Source: Macrocystis pyrifera
Taxonomy: Eukaryota; Sar; Phaeophyceae; Laminariales; Laminariaceae
DNA: 64,000 bases
Assembly: GCA_031763025.1 (NCBI GenBank)
Contig: JASSKH010000043.1
Location: 1,384,501-1,448,500 of the forward strand
Direction of reading: 5' to 3'
The translations under genes were made by a program, and so were the position numbers. The notes under the pieces are model-generated. The model was given only the letters and a program-made list of their open reading frames with translations. It ran no database searches and was not told the DNA's origin. This document shows, piece by piece, positions 35,001 to 44,250 of this stretch (its first letter is position 1; every line of letters begins with the position of its first letter).

Positions 35001-38000
35001 CTTGCCTCCCTGGAAAACATGCACTTGAGCTAAACCTGATGCAAAAACGATCAACGGGACACTCACTCTTTGTGGAGGCGTTCTACGATAGAGGTTCACC
35101 CTACATTTTCTGAGGCTCCTCCCTACAAGCGCTAAACCCCACCCGAAAACTGACATCATTCCGAAAATCAAATAGCTTCCCTTTGAATAATCCCATGGCC
35201 TAAGTATACAAAGTTCCCATTTTTCGAAACTAGATCGTCATTCCGACGTTACGGGGTTAAGAAACCAAGTCATTCGAAAACATTTGTAGCGGAAATGTGC
35301 TACCTCTATCGTAGAACTCATCTATGTACTAATTATTGAAATTGTCGACATCCTGTAGGGGGGTGGTTAACTGGTGTGGATACATTGAGTTATGTAGCGG
35401 AACCTTTAAGATGCCGACACCCTTTCTATTCGGTTCGCCTATTGTGTGCGGCTTGGTTCAATGCCTCGGTAAGGGTTGATATACGCCCGCATTGTCACAA
35501 GGGCGACGACAAGCCTGTGGGCTGCTATTGGTTGAAAACGCAGACGCTGTTCGAGAATACTCCCGCCTGCCTAAAACGGGGGTACACTCGATTGGACCGC
35601 CGGGGTTAGGCCTCGAGCACGAACGATTCCGTACCTCACCTCGAAATACGTTTACAAAACGGTACGGGGACAGCGTGAACAAATACAGTCTCATCATGGA
35701 GATGCACGTCGAAAACCATCAAAAACAAAACATAGGTTGAAAACACACACAAATATCTGGACGATAGACTCTAGTGCAAGCCTGACGGTCAAGGGATGAA
35801 GTGTCCTAGAGGTGTGCTTAGTGGAGCGTCCAGTTGCAGAGGAGCGGTGTGGTTTGCACCGTGATCTTGACGGCATTCAATTTGTTGAAGCCAACGTTAG
35901 TTGTTCTCGCCCGACGAACCTGTCCCGGTTGCGAGAGGCGCCCGTTGCTGAAATCACGGAATAGTGAGTCAGCAAAACATTTACTAGAGGGCGATGCCTC
36001 ACGGCCGCAGCGTGTACGCTCTAACGAGGTTTTTTAACAGCCGAACTTCCGAATATTCTTTTTCGACCGATCTCGTCCACTGTATTCGTGTTTGCGAAAT
36101 GCCTAGCCGGTGGAATAATGTCATGGGGGGGGCACAGGGTGAGCCGTGTCTCTGCCATTATTATCGATAGGGATGTGGGGCGGGTCTAAGGCTCCTGGCG
36201 GCAGCAGTCTTAGTAGACGTCGTACCAGAGCTACAATCCCCCTTCTCCTCCAAGACTACCCATAGATGTCACGACCACCCCGCGACGAAATGGTGTAATC
36301 ATCCCCGAGTGACAACCGTCCTTTGTTCTATTTTGTTCAGACCCGACATCGCTGGTTATTCAAAACGAGGTACGCGTTGACGGGCGAGCGAGCTTCTCAC
36401 GGGTCTGTAACGGATGTGTCGAATATATACAGTAGATGATTTAGCGCCCCGCCCAATCGTGTTGAGGCATGTGTCCGACGCACGGACAGATTCTGTGCTT
36501 CCTCTTGTCCCCAGTGGAGATGCTACTGACCTGTGGTTCTCCACGCGTTTGGATTCCTGTTGGAGGTTTTGGGCAAATCACCATTTGTTGGATGTGACAG
36601 GCGGCTCTGGCAGTATGCATCCGGGCTTAGCTGTTAGCGGAGCGGCTACCGCCAGCCCACTCACTTCTTTAATTTTCGTCTCTGACACGGGAGTGCATTG
36701 GCATCGATCACTCGCTCAACTCCGAGTGGTTTCTTAGTTGAGATAAGTTGTGACGAGCAAGGCGTGGAGGTAGATGGGGTCTGAAACTTGGCCCAAAAAG
36801 GCCCTAAAAAAAGTTGTGATCGGATAGCTGCCTCATATATTTCGAGTTCGTCTTCGCTCTCTAATACACCCCGAGAAACTTCATAATAGATTGAGACCGG
36901 TGACGACTCTCGTTCAGGCACACACTTTGATCTTGTGATGTCGGTACGCAGGCGGGCGGCGCTATCGACAACAGGGGCATCATGAAGTTCCTCAAAAAGG
37001 CATTTGCAACGTTTCGTGGAAACCGCACGTACGACAGCGGTTCGGGCGGCGGGCAGGTGAACAGTGCATGCCGTCGATGGTAAGACTAGGTGTCCTCAAC
37101 GCTCAGTAACATCAATATGTTCTGTGTTTGTAGTGAGAAAACGTTTGACCTTTAAAATCATCAGCGTAGACGGAATCAAGCATTTGATGATGTTCTATTG
37201 CCTCTTCTTTTGTTGTGTGGTTTTTAGTTATTTAGAGGTTGGAATTTCATGCGCCTGAGTGCTATCCGAAGCTGACTAATACATCGTGAAACGTATTCGA
37301 CTTGTCGACAATCCCTGGGTGCCGCTTGAGGCGCCCTTGCCTCGTGCGGCTCTGGATTCGACGGGATAGTAAACCGATATATCAGTGAAAACACATGTCG
37401 ACATTTGCCTTGATTTTACTAGGGTCGGTGTTGTTGATCTGGCACCCTGCCTTTGCAACCGCCGTGCAGCTGACTGCTTGTTTACGGGTGGTAAACGTGT
37501 CGTCAGCGAGGTCAGCTTATCGCGAGGATTGGTGCTCCATTTCTAATGTGGCTCACGGAAAATAGATCGTGGTGTGGTCAGTTGGTCGTCGGTGGCGAAA
37601 CTTTGGCATGTGTACAAAACCGCATGGAACCCATATCGCCACCTTGCATTGTGTACACCTACTAGACTGCATCAAGATCGGCTTGACAAAAACTGCTGGA
37701 AACAACTCAGGCGTATATTTCACAGAGTCGGTAAATCGGTTAAGCTCGTGGTGTTCGTCGCTTTGGCAGGTGGCCAACTCTGGGTCGTTGACATTTAACG
37801 GAGGCGTTCTCTTCGAGGACGGTTTCACCGAGGAAGCCGGCGGCGCGATCGCCAACTCAGACACAGTCATGTGAGCAGTATTTTTTTAACATCTTAGATA
37901 CGTCCTGCGAGAGTGGTAGGACATTTTAGAAAAACAAAACAAATGTCCCTGTTGAGGGATCTCAACAAGAGGTAATACCCATATTGTGTGTCGTATTATT

Positions 38001-39448
38001 TACAATGCATGTTGAGTAGATTGAAATTCAGTTGGGGATTGTGATAGCTCGGCCGGTTAGGCCTATATTCGTCCCCGAAACCGTTCGAGTAGATTTCTGC
38101 AAGTGAGGAGACCTCTGAGATCAAACCCACGCACACCCCTACCCGAAAGCACGCGACTATTGACAACCAGGCGCAGAGCGACTAAACAAGTCCATGGAGC
38201 GGTGTAAAGATCAACCATACCGTAAGAACCCGAAGCAGGTTGACACGGGGGCGAGGCGTGAGTGTCATATTTGTAGCGCCGGAGAGATTCCCTACCGCTG
38301 TAACCCAGTCAGAACTGACTGAGCGGCGTAGCAGGGTATCCTTTCAGACGAAAATACGATGTACGAGTTCCACTCAGCGTCGGCATTGTCTCTGGGGCAA
38401 ACTCTCCATCACAGTTACCGATTAGAGTATTGGAATCCACCATCTTCCTTTTCCCTCCTTGAAAAGTCGAGTGTAGACGATAAGCGGACTCACGCATGTA
38501 GTCTAATAGGCCGAACGATAGCCCACTACTCAACGTGCTGTGCCAAACGTAGAAGAGGAAATAATCAGGTGTTATAGCATATGTAGCTCAGACCTCATTA
38601 ACCGAGGCTTCTTCATAGAATGACTCCCCATATTTCAGCAGTCGGGGCTTCTTCGAGGGACGTAATTCATTGCTCAGTAGCCAGGTCTTCTTCGTTAGAC
38701 TTCTTCTACTGCAGCCTAAATACTGTGTCGAAAATTCTTCCCGTTGAAGTAAGTGCTTTTCTTTGGGGTGGACACCTTCGCCTAACCTGTGGTCGCAAGC
38801 TTCGTGTGGTACTCCAATCCTGCACAACTCGGTCCGATCACGATGCATATCATCTACCGATATCATCCTTGGCAATATAGACGATACGGATATCCCTAAA
38901 TATGTTGTGTGGATAGACGCGTCACATTGTGTGCAACGGACTTCGACTGTACAGATGTTCTCGTTGTCGTTTGGACGACATTCCACCTTCATGTGAGAAG
39001 GCTCAAATCGTGTAGGTGTCCACCGTGCAGCGGTCTGGTCCGGTTGACGGACATACTGGTGGACATCCGTTTTTCTGTTGGTTACCGGGATTGGACAATA
39101 AATAACGAAGCACTTTGTTTTCAGAATCATAGGACTTCTGCGCACACAGCAGTTCATCCGTTGTGTCCTGCAACGACCTGCTGTGTAAGGCAAACTCCTG
39201 AACCCCATCCATGCACGCCCCACTGACCCGTCCTGGTCGTGCCCTCCGTCGTTCGTTCATCTCCGAACTCGTGCACACGTCGTTTTCTTCGAACGAAATC
39301 AAAACGGATGGCGGCAGCATAAAGAAATCTGCCGTATTCAGGAACAACGAGTCAAACAAGGACGGGGGTGCGATTTCCAGCCCTGCCTACGCCACCTTCG
39401 AACTCCCCGAGGAAACTGTCTTCGACGGAAACTCCCTCCGCAATGCAA
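28782..39448 (+). CDS. Multi-exon right-handed beta-helix (POMP-like) protein gene, partial
   Basis: Seven exons (28,782-29,050; 31,086-31,238; 33,621-33,776; 34,610-34,699; 36,952-37,056; 37,770-37,870; 39,318-39,448) join in frame through AG acceptors and GT donors. The product starts with SCAELQQAVDL, a common opening of such ectodomains, and continues as tandem ~25-residue coils of the type GGAIYNEGKVTMF / FFDN..AGGAIDN / GGAIANSD / GGAISS. These are right-handed parallel beta-helix repeats as in POMP/pectin-lyase-like proteins, usually secreted or cell-surface. The repeat register continues across every junction, which supports the splicing. A signal-peptide exon is not identified, and the 3' end after exon 7 is not found. 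Introns are 0.7-2.4 kb and contain MITE-2 copies and a tandem repeat. It could still be a recent pseudogene if the missing ends are truly absent. Confidence 0.8.
29051..31085 (+). other. Intron 1 of the beta-helix gene
   Basis: 2,035 bp, GTGTGG...GACCAG. It contains two copies of a CGGGTG..GATA..TGAGCTC motif (about 29,940 and 30,435) shared with MITE-2 copy A. Otherwise no features. Confidence 0.65.
31086..31238 (+). CDS. Beta-helix gene, exon 2
   Basis: 51 codons, phase 0 at both ends, acceptor GACCAG|GAAGTT and donor GAG|GTGTGA. Encodes EVNGGVLNVAEGGYARF ... WFGGCIYNE, one and a half beta-helix coils ending in the GG-x-IYN turn. Confidence 0.82.
31239..33620 (+). other. Intron 2 of the beta-helix gene
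   Basis: 2,382 bp. Holds the decayed MITE-2 copy D (32,970-33,208). A plus-strand frame at 31,555-32,035 is open apart from one TAA but shows no recognisable domain. Confidence 0.65.
32970..33208. mobile_element. MITE-2 copy D (decayed, right TIR deleted)
   Basis: Left end TACGGTAGAGGTTTCACATT matches the family TIR and subterminal region. The middle (GGTGCACGCCCAACACATCT ... GCATCACTTGTATTCA) matches copy C at about 39,910-39,960. The right end reads CAGGGTGAGCGCCTCATG, which is copy A's GTAGGGTGAACCTC...CGCCTCAG with the TIR core missing. It sits in intron 2 of the beta-helix gene. Confidence 0.65.
33621..33776 (+). CDS. Beta-helix gene, exon 3
   Basis: 52 codons, phase 0, acceptor CTCCAG|GGAAGG, donor TTT|GTAAGC. 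Encodes GRARFEGKFFASDC and GNGGGIFNGATGDIVFKGEM, a typical coil with a Gly-rich turn. Cys residues are spaced as in exon 4. Confidence 0.85.
34385..34502. repeat. Tandem duplication, 59-bp period, in intron 3
   Basis: TCCGTTCTGAGTGGTTT[A/G]CCCACCACGTT recurs at 34,385 and 34,444, followed by TTCACCTATCGCA in each unit. A few substitutions separate the copies. Intron 3 spans 33,777-34,609. Confidence 0.85.
34610..34699 (+). CDS. Beta-helix gene, exon 4
   Basis: 30 codons, phase 0, acceptor TGTGCAG|GACAAC, donor GCG|GTGCGT. Encodes NEGGAIYNEGKVTMF and NFFDNACA. The last residues continue directly into exon 5's AGGAIDN to complete one coil. Confidence 0.87.
34700..36951 (+). other. Intron 4 of the beta-helix gene
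   Basis: 2,252 bp, contains MITE-2 copy B (35,081-35,316). No additional beta-helix exon was seen inside it. Confidence 0.65.
35081..35316. mobile_element. MITE-2 copy B (236-bp TIR element)
   Basis: Left end TTCTACGATAGAGGTTCACC and right end GCTACCTCTATCGTAGAA. The inverted repeat core is intact at both ends. It is the reverse-orientation relative of copy A and lies in intron 4 of the beta-helix gene. Confidence 0.85.
36952..37056 (+). CDS. Beta-helix gene, exon 5
   Basis: 35 codons, phase 0, acceptor TACGCAG|GCGGGC, donor CAG|GTGAAC. Encodes AGGAIDNRGIMKF, FATFRGNRTYDSG. Intron 5 (37,057-37,769, 713 bp) follows and has no recognised feature. Confidence 0.87.
37770..37870 (+). CDS. Beta-helix gene, exon 6
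   Basis: 101 nt, phase 0 to phase 2, acceptor TTTGGCAG|GTGGCC, donor CAT|GTGAGC. Encodes VANSGSLTFNGGVLFEDGF and AGGAIANSDTV. The split codon AT|C is completed by exon 7. Confidence 0.85.
37871..39317 (+). other. Intron 6 of the beta-helix gene
   Basis: 1,447 bp. Three degenerate copies of a ~40-bp unit containing GGCTTCTTCG lie near 38,606, 38,646 and 38,683. An antisense 211-codon ORF (38,588-39,223) overlaps them but has no domain. Confidence 0.6.
39318..39448 (+). CDS. Beta-helix gene, exon 7 (last recovered)
   Basis: Starts after GGCGGCAG with C completing the split codon, then IKKSAVFRNNE, KDGGAISS and ETVFDGNSLRN. The donor is ambiguous: GT at 39,449 (phase 1), or a GC donor GCAAGT at 39,445 (phase 0). 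No following exon was recognised downstream. Confidence 0.78.
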
Positions 39449-39794
39449 GTACCCTGCCGTACCTTCCTTTGTATCCCCTTGCACTAGGACGCCTGATAAC
39501 ATGGTACGGGTTCAGCACGTGTGATTTATGAAGCCACTTGCGCGAGAAAGCCTTTACCTCATCGAGGAAGACCTCGCGTTGAGAATACTTGCAAAAAACC
39601 GAGCCGGAGACACCGTCACACGGGTCGGATACGGAGACTGTTCTAGAAACCGCACCATATTTTCACCTCTCTCGGGAAACATTATCGAATTACATGTGAA
39701 CTCTGAAGTCATCTGCAGTCTAGCGAAACCATGTTATCCTCTGTGGTGGCATGCACCGGTGTGCGGTAGAGGAGTTTGGCACGTAGTAGAGGCG

Positions 39795-40034
39795 TTCTAC
39801 GATAGAGGTGTCACAATTGACAAATAATTATTGAGTCACGACGGCATCCTTACCGGGCGGGCGTTGAAGGGGTTAGTGCGAGGGTTCGTGAGGATATTGG
39901 TAACTATTGAAGGTACACGCCCCACACATCCCATGCATCACTCGTATTCATATGGTCGTCCCCGTTGAATTTCGAATTTAACCTTGGGGAGAAACTTGAG
40001 CCTGAAAAATTGGAGCAAAACCTCTATCGTAGAA
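39795..40034. mobile_element. MITE-2 copy C (240-bp TIR element)
   Basis: Left TTCTACGATAGAGGTGTCAC, right CAAAACCTCTATCGTAGAA. The interior shares a block with copy D (TACACGCCCCACACATCCCA ... CATCACTCGTATTCA). It lies 350 bp beyond the last recovered beta-helix exon. Confidence 0.85.
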
Positions 40035-43000
40035 GGCCTCAGTAGCGTCCTACGGCAACCTCAAGACTAACCTCAAGGCTGAGGACGATCAGAGATACTG
40101 GGCGGTACTGTAGTATTATCCGGCTGTGGCGCTGCCACGGTAATGTACTGTGTGGTGCTGTCTCGTCCTGCAGGCATGCATATCTCGTTTTGTTTCTGTT
40201 CATGAAGAGCATTTGAATTGTTCCACTTGGAGACGTGATATGGTTCGATGATTGGGCTCTTTTGTTGGTTGTCTGAATTTTTATGGAGACGTTGAGTTCT
40301 GGTCGGATGGTTGGTCGATTGATTGATACAGCTCTATACTAGCAGATTGGTGGTTTGCTCTATCTCTTCGACGTCGAGGCCTTTATTTAATGAACCTCCC
40401 GTAGACTGACGTATGTGCCAACACTCTCGCTAGGATACGAGGGCACTTTGGCAGGCCCTAAACGTTTCATCAAAAGATAATACCTTCCTGTTTTTTTCCG
40501 ATAGCGATAAAAACAAACATCTCGCCTCAGACCAGCTTTCAATGTTTTGCTCTTCCAACAGTGTCGAGACTGAACAAATCTTCCGATACAAGATGCAGGA
40601 GTTTTGCCGACCAAACAGTTCTAAAGCAATTATTAATTGCATGGCTATGATGCTCTGACCCATGCGTAACACATGTTCATCGAGGGTTGTTTAAGGTTCA
40701 CGCCGGAGAGTAGGTACCCGCTGTGCCCTTACATTCACTGGCGAGGCCGATTGGATGGATTTTTTACCAAGTCAGCGCGCCTCGAACGCACGTCGCCCGA
40801 AGCACAAAGAAAAGGTAAATAGGCCGCTTGAGAGCGCTGCTTGAGATGCAGTCTGGTGTGCTTACAATCGTTGACCTTGTCCATGAAAGCCCTATGGGTA
40901 AGCCAAGATCATCTACCGATGGTCCGTCTGATGTAACAGTCCTTCTTATCATAATTCCCGCCCAGTACACGTTTCGTTAGCCTCGCCGGAACGGGCACCA
41001 TATCTGAGTTACAGCTCCACTCCTCACAACGAAACCGCTGCGCTTTTTGACGATCCGTAAATCTCTGCATATTGCGCTCCGGTTCTTCGTTTCCTCGCGG
41101 ACATGTCCGATCACCGACGCGATGGTGTTCTTGTTTATTCGTCCGCAGGATTTCGGCGACTGCGTAAACTGGTACCAGCGAACCTCGCGGGACAACTTTG
41201 ACTTCGTCTGCCTCTGGGAATAAGCTCATGTTGGTGACGCCCGGTTCACCACGCTGCGTGCAGTCATGGAGCGGTAGAATGGGGTGCCAGATGTTGCTCG
41301 CGCTTGCAGCACCGCGAGTAAGGATCATCGCCCCCCTTGACGTGAAGAGGCACCATGACCTCCCACTATCACACTCGTTGAGTACTCGAGCTGTTTTCTG
41401 ATGCAACACATGTATATGGTACTCTCATGCCTGAAGATCATACACACATGCTGGGAGTCAATAAATATATATAAATTATGCACGGCTCACATATTTCAAC
41501 AAGGTCATGTAGTGCCTTAGTGGATCGCCGTGTCTAGTGGATCACCTTGACAATCACTGCTTTTAGATCACTGAGCTAGTAGATAAAATCCGACTTTCAT
41601 GGCATGAGAGTCACCGCGCCGGTAGATCGCTAACACATATATGGACTGCTGGATCACCCGGCTAGTGCACAGCACATTGCAGAATGGCTGCTGGACCGCC
41701 GAAATTAATGTAGAGTGGGGGGGGGGGGGGCAACAATCCAGGAAATCAAATATCGACGCACTCATGTGGTACGTGGGTAGAGTGTTCCGGCGGTGCGTTT
41801 GATCGAACGCGGATGAAACAGGACCGGATTTGTGGCTGGGTTCGTTGACAACAACGCTCCGTTGTCTGTTGTATATTCGTTTTTGTTTTTTATTTTGTTG
41901 TGTGTGGCGGCTGGCCCTGAGTAGCGGTGTGACATCCCATGTCTACTACAATATGCCAGATTTCCTGGAGTATATGTATATGCATCAGAAAGACTATTAC
42001 GGCTCACTTTGTGGTGGACGCTGCGCATTAAATAGTTTGATGCCAGATTCACCGATGATCGCTCCGTACAAGTGAGTGTTGAAGGTCACTCAAGTTTCGT
42101 GGCACGGGATCCCCTCAATGTTATCGTAGACTAGCCTCGTCGTGATGGGGGTGCTGGTGTTTCGGAGATGTGTGCTGTCACCGGATCGGTCGGGGATCTG
42201 GGGAGGGGGCATCAAAACCCTACCAGTGGTGTTTACATATCAATTGCCTGTGAAATAGAATGTTGCTACCAGGGCATTCACTATGTCGGTAGTGTTGTAC
42301 ACGCTGAGGTCCTGTCGTACAAGACCAAGGTTTTCGTCGCCATGAAGTGCGTAATACGTATGGGGCATAGGTATGTTCCGTAGGGGACGCTGTTGATTGT
42401 TTGGAGGTGGCAAGGGGGTGCTATGTTTTCAGGATGGCGACAGTCGTTGCGCCTTAATCCGAAACATCATTCGGGGGCGTTGCTTGATAGTGTCACTACC
42501 GTGTCAAAACCGGACTACCATCTTGCACAGATTGTATGCCCGCGGCAGCTACAAGCTCCGAACAGAGTCACGATTCATATCATAGTCATGGATATATGCA
42601 GTGCTCTTAGTGCAGAATTTGAAAGTTCGATAGCGGACTGCGTGCAACGTCACGATGAGTACTGTGGAACATTCCCCGAGTTCCGTTTGTTTGTTCGGCT
42701 TTCGTTCGGGTGCTTTCGTCCTTCAGCACCTGTCGCTTCCGTGTTTCAAAGTATCATACCAACTTCTACAACGTGCGGATACACCCGGTGTGCCTAGCTT
42801 ATAATTCGTCTGCAAGCACGGGCATGGCACCAAAAACAATTTGCAACGTCGCCTGGTGTTATCTACAGCAATACCGCTCAGGTATACAGTGTATGGACAT
42901 GATCAGATGGCTCGGCTTCGAGCAGACAACGTCTACTCTTTGTTACTTCGCGCCTGGTGGCCTTAAGGTATGCCTATCATACTGGTGTGCAAGACTACGT

Positions 43001-44134
43001 TCGAAGGAGGCGTTACCCAGAGCAGCAGCAATATTTCTGGTTGTGAGCCGGTTTTGCCGTGGACGATGGTGCGAGAGAGCGTTAATACGTCAGGGCCAAC
43101 AATGAAGACTTATGTGCGTATTATGTCAAGTTTGATTATTGGCTTCAAAATTCGCCTTGTCGGTGCACCCCCACTGTTGCGGTAAATGCACATTTAATGT
43201 TGTTGTCTATTCATAGTCTGATATCGTTCGGGCATGAGGATGTAGCCTGCCGATAGACGCAACCTCACGCTTGGTGAATTTTCTTGTACTTGACGTTAAG
43301 GCAAATGTTCGTGAGCCGCGTCCTCAGTGATCACTTGCGCAATCGATACGCCTGGACCCTCGTGATCTGGATTGCGGTCTATTGATTAGCCTAGACAGCA
43401 GACGAACTCTTCATGGAGTCTCCTACTGATACGAACCAAGGAGACATGCGCTGTGTAGTCCTATTCAACCCATGTCCGAGAGATGTGCGAGAACATAGTT
43501 GGATAAACTCGCTCGGACTTGCCGACTGGAACTCGAAGCGCAATTAATGAGTCAAGGACGACACATCCGACACAAAAAGGACGGAGGCCAACAGACCAAG
43601 CAGACAGTCAACAGGCCATACAAATATTTGATAGGGCTGTTAATCATGTTATATCCAGATGAGAATTTTCTCGCGCGACGGGATGTGTATGGCAGCACGC
43701 TCTCTCTGTTCCATGCGCAGCCGTCAAGTCGGCAGACTCGCTTGATCGTCTTCGCGACTGGTCCTCGGTCTGGCAAAACAAATTGAAAAATACCGGTGCT
43801 GGTCGTACGTCCTAGTTGGGTATGGAAGAGCGAACCGCGGTAGTTCCATCTACAAGCTGTACAGTACCTCGCTCCTTGTTTTTATTCTCGACGAAACAGT
43901 TTCAGTAAATATTGGACGCCCTCTAAATATGGCGGTTCTTTGATGATGATCATGCTGATTTCATCGGTCGCACGATGACATACGTAAGAACCACCCTGTG
44001 AGCAAGATGCATTCCCTCTACGCGCTCTTTCGCGCCAACTAGCGGGCTAAAACGTTTTCGATCTCCACTAATATAGCTTACCCCAAAACCCGGGTTTGAG
44101 GTGAAAACAAATGTTGTTTTTCTCTGGCGATTTA
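40035..44134. other. Long stretch with no supported gene
   Basis: Searched for further GGAI-type beta-helix exons and found none. A minus-strand 166-codon ORF (40,909-41,409) and plus-strand ORFs at 42,393-43,105 have no recognisable domain. A poly-G run of about 14 lies near 41,720. Confidence 0.45.
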
Positions 44135-44248
44135 TTACGGGGGGGACATAGTAAATGGGACCAAATATTGCCAGAAAAAATATATAAATATATATATATA
44201 TAGGTTTTTGTGTGTACCGTAGGTGCTATTTACTATGGCCCTATGTAA
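44135..44248. mobile_element. MITE-1 copy 5 (114 bp, expanded TA interior)
   Basis: Left TTACGGGGGGGACATAGTAA, right CTATTTACTATGGCCCTATGTAA, flanked by TA (44,133-44,134 and 44,249-44,250). It is longer than the other copies because of an internal (TA)n expansion. Confidence 0.85.
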
Positions 44249-44250
44249 TA

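Noticed and set aside
40909-41409. 166-codon minus-strand ORF as a gene
   Set aside because: No recognisable motif and irregular composition. Nothing around it supports transcription.
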